64,000 bases of DNA. It comes from Neoconidiobolus thromboides FSU 785. Lineage: Eukaryota > Entomophthoromycota > Entomophthoromycetes > Entomophthorales > Neoconidiobolaceae. The stretch is from NCBI GenBank assembly GCA_025603075.1, contig MU626352.1, forward strand, positions 17,437 to 81,436. Direction: 5' to 3'. The notes under the pieces are model-generated. The model searched no databases and was not told the origin of the DNA. It saw only the letters and a program-made list of their open reading frames with translations. Positions 34,146 to 46,345 of this stretch are shown piece by piece. The number at the start of each line of letters is the position of its first letter. Position 1 is the first letter of the stretch. Made by a program: the position numbers and the translations under genes.

Positions 34146-35400
34146 TAATATGTTTATTAAAGCTAAATGTGTAATTTTATTTTAATTGACAATTTTATAT
34201 TAATAAGTACTTTTGGAAACTAGCCTAAATGGGTGGATCTTGCCTCAACTGATAGAATATCAGTTCTCAATCATATAACTTTGAATGATAAACACTAACA
34301 GAGTAACCCTCAAATTTTGTAATAATGAAATAAAATTTATATTAGATACTAAAAATTACTTTTTAGTTTGAATTTAAAATTTAGATAAATTTCAGTCAAC
34401 TATTCAAATCATTTCATGGCCTGATTTTAAGAATTTCAAATTTTAGTTGGCATTTTAAGATTTATATTTAATCTAAATATATACCTATATTTATAAAATT
34501 TGAGTTATGAAGGTTTTACAAATACATGTGTCTTTTCGAGATACATGTTATTTAAGCATTTGACATATTTGAAAAATCGAGCTAAATGGTTGTCTCTTTT
34601 ACCAATATATACCGCCTATGTTTGTAACTTAATATTTAAAATAAATATTTTAAAGTGCTTATACAAATTCAAACTTTTGATACAATAAAATTTGAGTTTT
34701 CAATTACACCAAAACCTTCTGTAACTGATATTATATATACTCTCCTTGCTTCCATCATTGACCTATTTGGTTGATTTTCTGGAAAAGTACCTGTCAATTA
34801 ATGATTTATTCATTTTAATGTCTATCTCTTGATCCGCCAATATTATTTGCCCAATCAAACAACAATTGGCAAAATTGGTGTTTATCCAACTAAAAAATGG
34901 TAATCTTGCATTCAAACCAACAATAGTGAAGTAGTCCGGTTTATCGATTATATTATATGCTAAAGTATTTTATTAGCCAGAGGAATAGATATATACAAAC
35001 ATAAAGTTTGTTATTTACTTAGAACAATTTAACTTTTTTAACATAAACATTTTATCATGTACTATTTATTTCTTTAAAGTCCAAGTTTTCACATTTTTCG
35101 AAATTGTAGCTAGTTTTATAAAAAATAGAATTCTTTGATGAAAGTGAATTTATTTATGAGGAAGGATTCAAGTTTTAAAAAAAGTAACAATGTCTCATGT
35201 AAAGAGTGATCTATTATGAAAATCAGTTTTGCATTTATTTTTTCAAAACGAGAGTTTCTTAATAAGTTTAATATTTTGGACTTTCAAGGTACGTTTTTAG
35301 AGTAGTTTGCTTTAACGATAGAAGGATATAAAACACAAAATATAAGCCAGTATATATATAATAAGAGATCTAGTATTTAGACATACTTGAAAAAAATATA

Positions 35401-35496
35401 GGGGTGTATTTTTTTGTTTAAGAATTTTATTACATCTTTCCACTGAAATAGCGCTTAAAAAATGAAAGAATAATGAAACTAAAAAAAACAGTCCCA
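35401..35496 (+). mobile_element. MITE copy 11
   Basis: 96 bp, GGGGTGTATTTTTTTG to AAAACAGTCCCA, TA on both sides. It lies about 340 bases upstream of the eL28 start codon. Confidence 0.85.
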
Positions 35497-35821
35497 TATT
35501 TTCTTTCATTTATTTTTTTTAAATTTTGTTTAACAATTTACTAAAAAAAATTATGGGAATTGAGATTTGCAAAAGAAATAATAAAAAAAGATTTTTCTAT
35601 AAAAAATTGCAGGGGTATTGCAGAGAAAAAATCGAAAATTAGCAGGCTTGTTTTGTAGTAGCAAAAAAATTAGAAACTTTCTTTTCCTTCAAATTTAATT
35701 ATAAATAAATAAGGTTAGTTTCTATGGAAATTAAATATGATGGTTTTGAATAAAGACAACCCAAAAGTCAATATTATTCGATCGATATATACATGTTTTA
35801 TAATTTATAACATTTCTAACC

Positions 35822-35839
35822 ATGAAAAATACAATGTAG
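35822..35839 (+). promoter_or_regulatory. mini-uORF or leader splice acceptor before eL28
   Basis: ATGAAAAATACAATGTAG encodes five residues and stops at the base before the eL28 ATG. The final ATGTAG could equally be the acceptor of a 5'-UTR intron, in which case the uORF would be removed from the mRNA. Confidence 0.4.
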
Positions 35840-36336
35840 ATGGTCTCTACTGATCTCCTTTGGGAAGTTACCAAACGTAACAACACTTACTTAGTTAAAA
35901 GATCTGGTGTCACTTTCTCCCGTGACCCATTAAACTTAACTAACTTACATAACCGTGCCCAAGCTGGTTTCATCCAAACCAATGTAAACAAAATGTTAAA
36001 ACATAGAGAAAAATATTAACCTAATTTTGTAGGCTATCGGTTTAGTTGCTGGACCTAAAGGAGTTACAGCCCATTATACCACTGGAGCTAAAAACTTCAA
36101 TAAACCAAGCAAACATTTAGTTAAAGTTAACGTACGTGCTAACCACTTCAAACAAGGACAAAAGAAGATTGTCGGTTTAGTTACCAGAAATGCTCACCGT
36201 GATGACCAATACAAGGTAAAATTTTATATTTTTATAATTTCCTAAAAGTTAATATCATTAGAATGCTCAACTCCGTGCTTTCGCTCTTTACCGTTCTAAT
36301 AACAAAAGAGTTAAGCCAACCACCAAACAAGCTTAA
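35840..36336 (+). CDS. RPL28: 60S ribosomal protein eL28
   Basis: Three exons in phase (35840-35983, 36033-36215, 36262-36336) give 133 aa, the usual length of eL28 (human RPL28 family; absent from S. cerevisiae). The start DLLWEVTKRNNTYLVKRSG matches the eL28 N-terminus, followed by FSRDPLNLTNLHNR and a basic C-terminal part ending KRVKPTTKQA. The codon bias is strong (GGT, CGT, ACC, AAG) and the base composition clearly less A+T-rich than in the surroundings, as expected for a highly expressed gene. A short upstream ORF (35822-35839) ends right before the ATG, and its TAG also looks like a splice acceptor. The presence of eL28 argues against a Saccharomyces-like yeast. Confidence 0.9.
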
Positions 36337-36732
36337 ATCTAAAATATAGTTTTTATAAAAATGAATTAAGTCTTTTTTATTTATGGTTTAGTTTTGTTTG
36401 TAAATTTTGGTTATTAAGTGGATTATATAATTATTTTAATATTATCAGTAAAAATAAATCCAGAAGCGAGCTAAGTTTTAGTAAAACTAACTGAATTTTT
36501 AGTTTCAAATATTTTATTAAAATTGTTATCTTCAGAAAACACGTCTGGATATAAATTTCGATAGATATTACCTTATGCTTGCTTTAGTTTATTTTTTAAT
36601 CAAACAATAAAATTTCAACTTAAATTCTCATTATTCTTAACATTTTTTATATATAATGATTATTTAATCTTTTAATTACATAAGTTCAACTTTTTTAGAT
36701 AAATGCAAAAAAAATAGGGGTCAAAATTATTT
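36337..36732. other. intergenic region eL28 - MSH1
   Basis: About 400 bases of 3'-UTR and promoter sequence. No repeat or RNA gene seen. Confidence 0.5.
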
Positions 36733-39700
36733 ATGAAAATGTTTTTAAATTATTTTATTCATAGAAATTTACAAGTAATAAGAATTTCCCGATGCTTTCT
36801 AGTTAGCAAAAGAAAAGTAAATTTAGTTACAAAGGATAAGGAGTTGGGGAATTTGCTTCTTCAAGATGTTGGGAAAATAAATGCTGAACAGGATCCAGTA
36901 GATTTAGACTTACCTTCTAGTAAATTACTACAGACAGTGAAAAAATACCAACTTGATAATAAAAACCAAGTGGCTTTAATAAGAGTTGGAGATTTCTATG
37001 AGGTAGCATCATATTATTATTACTATAATTTATTAAATTTTATTAGATGTACTATGATCAAGCTGAACAAATTGGTGAACTTTTAGGATTGGCTGTAGTA
37101 AAGAAAAAAGTAAAAGAGCATGTATTTTCATTTACTGGGTTTCCAGCAAAAAGTTTAGAAAGACAGTTAGAAAAGCTTATTTCCCATGAGTTAGATGTTG
37201 CCATATTAGAACAATACCAAGATGAAATTACAAAGCAATTTTATAGAAAAGTGGATAGAATTTATACAAAAGGAACATTAATCGACCTTCCATTCCTAGA
37301 CACCTCCAAATGCAATTACTTATTAAGTTTATACAGGAAAGGAAATGATATTAGTATGTCATGGTTAGATGTTACAACTGGAGAGTTTTTTATTTCAAGC
37401 AGTAAAATCGAAAATTTATTAAATGATTTAGCTGTTATTAAGCCTAAAGAAATCATATTACTGGAAGAAGAAACGGAGTTAATCAAGCTATTAAAGGGGT
37501 ATAAACTAAGTTTTGAAAGTAAGGAATTATTCTTAAATAAGAAAATAAAAGGCATTCGAAAGATACAGAAGGAAATAAAGCTGTATACAAAGTTGGAACA
37601 AAAAGCAGCTAATGGTATTATCAATTATTTTGATAAAGTGATGGGGAATAAAGAAATCAAATTTGAATTAAACGTTAATAAAAAAGACGAACAAACTGTT
37701 AAAATGGATAAAAGCACAATTGATAGTTTAGAGATATTTGGCGGAAAAAATAGTGTGTATAACTTACTCAATAAAACAATCACCAAAGGGGGATCTCGCT
37801 TGCTTTATCATTACCTATCGAACCCATCAACTGATATTAGCTTGATTGAAACTAGATTGAACCTAATAGAAGTATTTATATTCAATAAAATCATAATTAA
37901 TAAAATAAGACAAAGTCTAAAAAAGACTAAGGATGCCCAATATGCTATTCAAAAATTATCTTTAAATCTAGGTTCTTTTTCGGAACTTTTGGATATTTAC
38001 AATATGCTTCAAGTAGCTGAAGAATTAAATAAATTATTAGGAGAATATAAAAATCAAAGTATCATAAAGGGATTAACAAAGAAGCTAAATTTCAAAAGCG
38101 AATTGTTAGATATTACTAAAAATACGTTGCAAATAAATGACATGGAGGTTAAAATTAATTATGAGTAAGTCAATCGCTTTAATAAGATAGTGTTTAATTT
38201 CTTCTTTAGATCTGATAAGCAGTTGTTAAATTTTCAGCAGCAACATGAAAAGCTAATTACTCAGAAAGAGGACTTGGAATTGAATTTAAGAGAATTATTG
38301 AGTACACCTAATATAATATATAAAATGATTTGATACTTATTATATGATAGATTGTAAATCATTAAAATTAGTTACATTTGGCAATTTGGCACACATCGTT
38401 GAGATTAGTTCTAGAGACCATAACAAATTTGAAGATAACAAAAGTGAACTAAAATCACCACCAACTCTATTTCAGTCCTTGAAAGGAAAATACCGATATT
38501 ACGTTGAGGTAATTTAAATTTTAGATAAACAGGAACAATAATAATATGTTGTAGGATTGGTCCAAATTAGCAACTGAGATTGAAGCTATAAATTTAGATA
38601 TTATGAACCGTGAAAAGGTTGTACTAAATGATTTAATTCAAAAAGTAATTTAGCCTAAAAATATCAAAACAAGTACTGATATGGTATTTTAGATATTGAA
38701 AAGTAAAGAGTCAATTATCGAAATGAGTAAAACTATATCCGAAATTGATTTAAGTAGTACAATGGCCATGCTGAGTGATGAATATCAATTAAATAGGCCA
38801 AAATTAGTCCATGATGAGCAGGTAAAAATGATGAATTGTCGACATTTAACAGTAGAGCAAAGTTTATTAAAAAAAAGTAAATTATTTACTAATAACGATA
38901 TCCTTTTGGACAGTAATCAAATATTGGTTTTAACTGGACCTAACATGGGTGGTAAAAGTACTTTTTTAAGAATGGTAGCTATTAACATTATACTGGCACA
39001 ATGTGGATTTTTTATACCAGCTGAAAATGCGGTAATTGGTGTCACGGATGCTGTTTATTCGAGAGTACTATTATTGTACTTATTTGTTGTTATATGGTTT
39101 TTTAATTAATTAGATAGGCACAGGCGATAACTTAACCAATGAACAATCTACCTTTATGATTGAAATGCAGGAAGCAGGAGATATATTAAAGAAGACAAGT
39201 AGAAAGTCACTAGTAATTATTGATGAAATAGGTAGAGGCACTTCACCTCTGGAAGGGGAAGCTATTGCATATGGTATATTATTAGAATTGCAAAATCAAA
39301 TTCAATGCCGAACTCTATTTGCAACCCATTTCCAGAATTTAGCCAACAATTTCCAAGAGTTGGGGTTAAATAAATGTGTCAACTTTCACAGTGAAGTAAT
39401 CGAATTGGAGGTATAAAATTTAATATTGATTTTCTAATTAGACTTAAATTATTAGAACAATTCGTTTACCTTTTTGCATAAACTGAAACCAGGGGCTGCT
39501 TCTGACTCAGCTGCTTTAAAAACTGCCCGCTTAGCAGGTATTCCAGAAAATGCTTTGATTGAGGCAAATAGTTACTTAGAGAAATTAAATCGAAACTCGC
39601 TTTCTGGTAATCAAAAGGTAAATTTTTGTATATTATTAAATCAATCCTGACATTTTTAATAGTTGCCACCTAATAATTTAGTATCTAAAGAGGTAATGTG

Positions 39701-39873
39701 TTTTAATTTTATGTAGTAGCATTTATTTACTTACTTTCGTTAGCTTTCAAAGGTAGATCTAAACGCACTTTCACCTATTGAAGGTAATTATTATTATTAT
39801 CATTATGAATTAGATTTTACGTTTACACATTTCAGCGCTTCTATTTTTGAAGAAATTAAAAGAGCTATTATGA
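36733..39873 (+). CDS. MSH1: mitochondrial DNA mismatch-repair protein MSH1 (MutS homologue)
   Basis: Eleven exons in phase: 36733-37002, 37047-38164, 38210-38301, 38351-38508, 38555-38644, 38693-39064, 39114-39410, 39456-39617, 39663-39692, 39744-39783, 39836-39873, giving 888 aa (yeast Msh1 is about 960). The basic N-terminus lacking acids (FLNYFIHRNLQVIRISRCFL) is a mitochondrial presequence. Domain I has LIRVGDFYEMYYDQAEQIG with the Phe-x-Glu mismatch wedge. Core and clamp domains follow, then the ATPase: LTGPNMGGKSTFLR (Walker A), SRIGTGDNLTNEQSTFMIEM, LVIIDEIGRGTS (Walker B and signature), LFATHFQNL, KPGAASDSAALKTARLAGIP and a C-terminal helix-turn-helix LSPIEALLFLKKLKELL ending in TGA. 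Msh1 binds mismatches in mitochondrial DNA and keeps it stable. Exon 9 is only 30 nt. Confidence 0.93.
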
Positions 39874-41233
39874 TTGAAAGTTATAAGTTACTCTGGAAAT
39901 TATCTTAAATAGTAAATTATAAATAAAATTCGAATGAAATCATTTAATTTTTGACATTTTTAAATGTTCGTTTAATTCATATATTCAACTATAATTTGAT
40001 TTTGATTATCTCAACAGTGGACTATTCCTCAAAAACTAACTCTAAAAATGATTTTATCTAGTCTAAAAAGTTTTTTTCCTTCCATTACCTTACTTTATTT
40101 TGTTTTCCTTGATTTTCATTGTTTTAGCAGAGTAAATTAATATGAAATCTGATTGGCTCTTCCGAGATTTGTAAAGTACATTCAGAAATAACAACCTAAG
40201 CCTTTGAATACCAAAAACGAATTAAATGCAAAAATTTTCAGATCGAAATAAAATCATCATAAGAGCTAGATTCATTGTCTAACTTAGCCCTAATTGGGCA
40301 AAAATCTGCTTCAATAGTAAAAGGTTAAAAAATTCTGGCCCAATCAAACAGAGTTTTTGAAAACTTGTTATTCAAAGGGTTAGAAATGAAGATAACTTGA
40401 AAATAAATTTAAAATTGTAAATATTAATTCATTAATTCATTCATTCGTTTAGCATCTTGTTAAAATATTTTTTGATAAAACTAACCTTTTATATCATTAA
40501 TTAAAATCTAAATTGACAACCTAACTTAAATCTCACTTTAAAATTAGTTTATGAATTAATTAAAAGGAATATTTTGAATGAGAATGTTTTTTTACCAAGA
40601 TCAATTTTGTTAAAACAAGCATATAAAGCATCCTTTAAACTTATTTAGTTTCATTACTGCTATATTAAAATGATTTTAATTCTTAAATCTTTAAATTGAA
40701 CAAAATATTACTTGTTATAAATAATCGATCGTACATTAAACATTTATTTAAAACACTATATATATTTGGTAAATACTTAAATGTACTTATTAGAGACTAT
40801 TCACCTAATTTAAATTGGTTTAGTTATAATTTATTTCACTTTAATTAATATTTGATTACGCAAGCTTGCTTTTTATCCCTCCAATAAAATTAAATTTTTT
40901 AAAAATAAGTTTTATTTTAGAGCCACAAAATTATTATTAGTTAAATTTACCACTCTTTTTAATAAAGGACAAGCAAAAATTTACCATAAATAAAATGAGT
41001 CTTTTTAAAATAATATAGTGGAGTCAAAAATAAAAACTAACAAATTTATTAAAGCTTGAGCCTTTAATAAAAATCAAGAAATTAAATTAAAAGTTCAATA
41101 AACTAAGAATGACCTTAAATATATAAGATTAAATGAATAGAGCCATAAATTTTATAGCTGAGGATGTTGAAGCCAAATAGACATATATAGATCAAATTGA
41201 TAGTTGAACATTACATTGGGTTATTTTTATGGT
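39874..41233. other. intergenic region between convergent genes
   Basis: About 1.36 kb between the stops of MSH1 and the LisH gene. No coding region, tRNA or repeat recognised. Confidence 0.5.
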
Positions 41234-43084
41234 TTACGAAAAATACTCAGAATGTCCAAATGGGTCCATTCCCATAATAGATTCAAGGGAACCAGTAAGG
41301 TCATCTTCATTAAGACCAGAGGCTGCTGAGATCCCAGATGTTTTGGGAGGACTAGTGTGGGCCTCAAGACCTGAAAGAGCATTATCAAAATTAAAAGTAT
41401 AGTCTCCATCATTAATATATGATTCAAATGATACTTTGTCGACTTTAGATCCATTACTGGTTGGTGGTGAAGCTTTTTTATCACTAGTACGTGGTTGGAT
41501 TTGTTGTGGGGTTGCATGAATACTAGTAGTGTTACCTTGGTTACCACCATTTGGAGTGTTTGTATTAAGCTCCATAAACATACTTTCAAAGTTAATGCTA
41601 TTACTATCCAAATCCACAATCTTATTAGTATCCCCTGATTGTGATTGCATTTGAACTTGAGGAGTGGCGCTAACTTTAGCTTGAGTTTGATTTGAGCCTT
41701 GATTTGAGCCTTGATTTGGGGCTTGGCTTTGGTTTGGATTGAAATTCATATTACCTTGTTGCATAGGGTTTTGCATTCCATTTGGTCCCATATGTTGTTG
41801 CATTGCCTGATTCATCTGCTGGTGCTGCATTACCTGCTGTTGACTCATACCCTGTTGTTGCATTGCCTGGTGCATCATATTTTGTTGCATTAAAGCGTTC
41901 ATTTGTTGCATTTGCTGGAGACTAGACATTTGATTGGGGTCTATTGGGGCTGAAGCAGAATTGGGTCCTTGCCCAGGAGTATTCTGAGAATTTTGGGCCT
42001 TCATTGCTTGAGCCTGTTTGTGATGCTCTACAAAAGCAGCTTGCTGAATTTGCATGTTATTACGGGTTTGCATGTTTTGATTACCTTGAGCATAAGGACG
42101 CATCATCCTTGGATTAACCATAAGCTGTCCATTGCTATTAATTCCAATTTGACGCTGAAAGTTTTGCTGGGCTACAAATTGTTGCTGTTGGAAAGCATGC
42201 ATCTGTCCTTGAAGATTACGCATCAAAGCAGGGTTGTTCGCCATCATAGTATTGGGACGTGACATGTTTGCCAATAAGGCTGGGTTGACTTGATTTGGTT
42301 GCATCATTTGTGGATTACCTTGATTTGGTTGCATCATTTGTGGGTTCCCCTGATTGGGTTGCATTACCTGTGGAGTGCCTTGCATTACTTGTAGGTTGTT
42401 TGGCATGTTTTGTCCGGGAGTTCCCATTGGATTTTGATTAGGATGAGGTGGGCCATTTTGACTTGCCCCTGGTCCATTAGGGCCATTACCTGGCCAAGCT
42501 TGAATTGGAAAATTATTAGGTGGGATTGAAATAGTTTGAGGACGAGCTGGAGTGCCAACATTGTTTTGGGTTGATGGGGTAGCTGATCCTTGAGGATTTC
42601 TTGGTGTCTTATTAGCATTACCATTTTTTGGTGTGGCACCTGGAGGAGGGTTTTGAGGAATTGTATAGCCTTGTTCATCCTTGACGATTTGTTGATCAGG
42701 TCTACCATTTTGCTGCTTGGAAGGAGCTTGTTGGTGAGTAAGGTCGCTTCCACCGTTAGGAAATTCATCTTTGACCTTATTGGCTTTAAGTTTTTCAATT
42801 GAAGGCTCGTTTGATAAAATATCGTCAACCAACTTCCTCACTCTTACATCTTTATTGTCAGTCTGGGTACGACTATCAAGATACATAACCCAAAAAGGCT
42901 CGAACCAATCTTGTAAAAAGATAACACCGCCCTCAGCAACTTCTTTAGCAGCAATCTGTGCTTCGACAATAAAAGCAGCTGCGGCACTTACATGATTTTT
43001 TTTGATGAGATAATCATATATAAAGGTGGCAAGTGCCTTGTCTGGGTCTTCAATAAGCGGAATAGGATTTGTGTAAGTTTTCAT
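41234..43084 (-). CDS. LisH-domain, Gln/Asn/Met-rich transcription co-regulator (SSBP/Flo8-like)
   Basis: A single-exon gene of 616 aa. Residues 12-90 hold a LisH motif and its following FORP-like region: PDKALATFIYDYLIKKNHVS, AAAAFIVEAQ, then VIFLQDWFEPFWVMYLDSR. The 'fL.eWw..Fwd.f' block after LisH is the mark of the SSBP/LUG/Flo8/Som1 class. The rest is low-complexity Pro/Gln/Asn/Met (about residues 125-500), including a 30-bp tandem repeat (MQPNQGNPQM units, near 42290-42375). The acidic/hydrophobic C-terminus (MGMDPFGHSEYFS, SFESYINDGDYTFNFDNAL) may be an activation region. Members act in nuclear complexes controlling development, adhesion or filamentation. The gene is less A+T-rich than its surroundings. 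The start is the only ATG before LisH. Confidence 0.82.
   Translation of the reverse strand: MKTYTNPIPLIEDPDKALATFIYDYLIKKNHVSAAAAFIVEAQIAAKEVAEGGVIFLQDWFEPFWVMYLDSRTQTDNKDVRVRKLVDDILSNEPSIEKLKANKVKDEFPNGGSDLTHQQAPSKQQNGRPDQQIVKDEQGYTIPQNPPPGATPKNGNANKTPRNPQGSATPSTQNNVGTPARPQTISIPPNNFPIQAWPGNGPNGPGASQNGPPHPNQNPMGTPGQNMPNNLQVMQGTPQVMQPNQGNPQMMQPNQGNPQMMQPNQVNPALLANMSRPNTMMANNPALMRNLQGQMHAFQQQQFVAQQNFQRQIGINSNGQLMVNPRMMRPYAQGNQNMQTRNNMQIQQAAFVEHHKQAQAMKAQNSQNTPGQGPNSASAPIDPNQMSSLQQMQQMNALMQQNMMHQAMQQQGMSQQQVMQHQQMNQAMQQHMGPNGMQNPMQQGNMNFNPNQSQAPNQGSNQGSNQTQAKVSATPQVQMQSQSGDTNKIVDLDSNSINFESMFMELNTNTPNGGNQGNTTSIHATPQQIQPRTSDKKASPPTSNGSKVDKVSFESYINDGDYTFNFDNALSGLEAHTSPPKTSGISAASGLNEDDLTGSLESIMGMDPFGHSEYFS
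42290..42375 (-). repeat. 30-bp coding tandem repeat in the LisH gene
   Basis: Three near-identical 30-bp units encode NPQMMQPNQG-type decapeptides, part of the Gln/Asn/Met-rich region; a likely site of length polymorphism. Confidence 0.8.
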
Positions 43085-45847
43085 CTTCGAACCAAGTGTT
43101 TATTAAAGTGGCGCTTAAAGACAAAAATGCTAATAAACAGTAAATTACTAGATTGAAATTAAACTTTGAATAGAAAAAACAAAATAAAATCTTTTATAGC
43201 TAAGCACCCCCTAATTTTGCAGCTTTAAAATAAGGAAAGATTTGAAAAAATGGGCAAATTAATTATATTGAATTTTAATAATCTGATTTTAATCTACTAA
43301 TAAAATAACATTTAATGCCAAAAAACTCCTTAAAATCCACAAATTAAATGTGATTATATGTTAAAAAGTCATAATTTCTTCCCAAAAATAATTGTTTGAA
43401 AATGATTGGTAGAGTCGCTTTATGAAATTAACCAATGAAATCTCGCAATCTAGGAGAGTTATCCTGTGATTGGTATAGTCGTTAGAGTCAATTTTCTTTA
43501 CCCAATTAAAACTCGCATATTTAATTAGCATGTTTCAAACGCTATTATGCTTGTCTAAATAAAGTCAATCAACTTTAATATAACTTTACCAACTCAAACA
43601 CTCGGGTTTTATTGGCTATGTCTAAAACTTGGTTTCAATTTAACATTTTTTTTTAATATATTTTCATGTGAGAAAAAATCATAACACTATTTAAATATCA
43701 ACATTCTATTATACTACGACTCTACCTTTCCTTCTATCTTTTCTTTAATAATACTTCTTTTTTTAGAGATAAGCTATTTGATAACTTTTTAGTCCTTTAA
43801 AAGTTTTAAATAAACTACTCAAGCGAAGAATTATACTACGATGCTATACAATGTTAGCATAAAATTAAGTTTATATGATAAAACGTTTAAAAGCTGATAA
43901 ACAAAGTTAAAGTATGAAAATTAGACTATGATCTTTACGGTATATCACTCTATTTAAACTTGTTACAAATTGCTCAAATCGTTAATGCTGTAATGTAATT
44001 TAATATTTTAATATTTGTGTTATTTTAAACTTTTTCCAATAACATATTCTTTTTTTTCTCATAAGCCTGAGAGCATGTTTATTGCAGTATTTAAGATATC
44101 TATTTAAATTCAAGTGTAATACGTATAGCTGTCATTTTTATAACCACTAATTTGTATTGTCATGCTGATTTAAAGTTTAAATTCATATTCTTAAATAAGT
44201 GGTTGACTAGCACACATTTGAACCTAAACAGTTCCAAATTGACTAATTTTGTTAAACCTCAAAAGAGTGAAGCTTCCAAGTATTTTACTATTAAAGATAA
44301 AAATTATTTGGAATTTAATCTATTACATTAATAGATTAATGGATGAGGAGCAGTAGGAGATCAATGAGCAGGAACTATTTGAAAAGTAGGAAATCATCTG
44401 ATTCTAGCTTATTCGGCTTTTGATTTGAGTAAATTATACTTAATATCTAAGTAATCTAGTTTGTACGGTTCTGCTCAAGTGTGAAATAAAACACACCTTT
44501 CTTGAAAATATTTTTTTATCTAAACAAAAGTAGCACTTTGATTATTAAAGGATAATTTATACGGGTGTAACGAATTATCAATACCTCGTTACTATGATAA
44601 AGGTTAAGGTGAGAGTAAGAAAGAAGGAAATGTCAAGAGAAGTTGGTCAAAGCTATCGGAAGGTACATTGGAGTGAAAGTATTATTTAGCTTTTTCACTG
44701 TATAAAAATAGATACAAAAGGAAACCAAAAAGACATATACTTGTTAATACTTTTTTAATCTAATAAAAAAAATAAATACATATACTAAGCTTTTCAAATT
44801 TAACTTATTAATATATCTAACGTTTCTTTATTTATTTATAATAATTAAATTTTTTATATATTATTGTTATTCTAAAGCTTGAATAACTGATTTTAAGTAA
44901 TGTGTTTATTGATTTATCTTTTAACTCTTGATTCACTGAAAGTTAATCAAGCTATTATTGCATAAAAGAATATTATTTTTAAAATGTTATTATAACTACT
45001 CTTTAAATTGGTGCCACTTTAATTCCAAATTTAGGTTATTACTTTTGAAAACCCGAGCATTTGTTCTAAAAAGTTTAATTTATTATTATCCTTTAAACCA
45101 AGGTAGAGTTTAACTTGAAAGTTCAGCTTTTAAAAGTTACTTTTAGAGACAATATTTTCATTTTGATTATTGATTCTTATATTCATAGAAATGTATTATT
45201 TTGTTTACCATTTCAAAATCAAGTTTAATTAAATGAATTTAATGTTATGAAGCTTTAAATTTTAGTAATGTAAATAGTTAATATCCATAAATCGGGACTA
45301 TAATATTAACAATGATGCGCTTTGAAGAGAAATCATCAAGGTATCTAAGAGCAGCGTCGATTTCACTAATCAAACCATAACATCATAAAGAGTTGCGTGT
45401 ATTGATATTGAAGCTAACAACTTGAAAGCACTAAGCTTTATTTCGTTTTATTATCATCGCTAATTCCCTTTGGGAATAATTAACTTAAATAGTAAACTGC
45501 AATAGATCTTAATTAATAGAATAAATAAATAATACAAATAGACTATCTTTTTACCCAATATAACTATAGCCCAATTACCTCATTAGTATTCTATTAATTA
45601 ATACTTCATGCTTTAAACAGTATTGAATGTGAAGTTGGCAAATGTTTATTATCAAATCAAACGCCAAATATAATAAATTATTAGTTATAACCTTTAAACA
45701 TTGATTAAAGTCAAGAATATGATAATAAATCAAAGCCACGAATACATTAATAGTGATAATAAATTAAAACTATATATAAGGAAAATTCAATGAGACAATT
45801 ATTAAAAATATGGTAAAGTTATAAGTTATTTATTAGTTGTATAGTAC
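43085..45847. other. gene-free region of about 2.8 kb
   Basis: The first part is the promoter of the LisH gene, including a 9-base duplicate GATTGGTA(T/G)AGTCG at 43404 and 43471. No gene, MITE or RNA gene was recognised in the rest. Confidence 0.5.
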
Positions 45848-46345
45848 TCAAGACCAGTATGAGCCATAAGAAGGAGGAACAGCACAAAAATTTACATTAG
45901 AATATTCTAAAGAATATCCATCCATATAATATGAGAAATGATCACAAAGAGGAAAAACATTGCTAGCAACCTGCGGCGCAGATAAAGGGGATGAGTAAAG
46001 AACAACATCTATTGGTAGTGTTACATTTGAAGCTATAGTTGGTGTTATAAATTCTTTGGATACATTTGTGTCTTCAAATCCTTCATCTTGCTCGTATAAC
46101 AGATGTATATTACTAACATCAAAGTTGACAAATCTATTTTCTCCATCAGTGGAGTGACCATTTTCTAACTCATGAATTTTGGCTTTGAATCTGCTACCTG
46201 TTCTCCCCCGTTTGTTATTTTTTTTGAAATAAGTGCATTCTTTTGCTTCATCTATACAATGCTGACATTTCAATCCCATCTTAATACACCTTCGTCTCCT
46301 TAACTTACAGTAGTCACAAGCTTGAATGCAATGTTTATCACCCAT
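45848..46345 (-). CDS. small Zn2Cys6 zinc-cluster protein (paralogue of 27401-28201)
   Basis: A single-exon gene of 165 aa. The zinc cluster is CDYCKLRRRRC followed by C-x2-C-x6-C (CX2CX6CX6CX2CX6C), with an Arg-rich loop. It is followed by the same NNKRG linker and an NFDVSNIHLLY motif as the gene at 27401, then an acidic stretch and a Pro/Ser/Tyr-rich tail ending YGSYWS. It lacks both the fungal_trans domain and the 14-residue repeats of the paralogue. Presumably a DNA-binding regulator of the same family; target genes are unknown. Confidence 0.8.
   Translation of the reverse strand: MGDKHCIQACDYCKLRRRRCIKMGLKCQHCIDEAKECTYFKKNNKRGRTGSRFKAKIHELENGHSTDGENRFVNFDVSNIHLLYEQDEGFEDTNVSKEFITPTIASNVTLPIDVVLYSSPLSAPQVASNVFPLCDHFSYYMDGYSLEYSNVNFCAVPPSYGSYWS

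Larger units (their letters stand above)
33022..35839. other. gene-free region with three MITE copies
   Basis: About 2.8 kb. It holds MITE copies at 33704, 34046 and 35401, all in plus orientation. A frame at 32984-33238 overlaps the cyclin 3' end in another frame and is probably not a gene. Nothing else was recognised. Confidence 0.5.

Noticed and set aside
41227-42828. Several open frames opposite or overlapping the LisH gene (41227-41619, 41711-41893, 41969-42262, 42385-42828)
   Set aside because: They are out-of-frame readings of the Gln/Asn/Pro-rich coding sequence; their Leu/His/Ile-rich composition is that of shadow frames.
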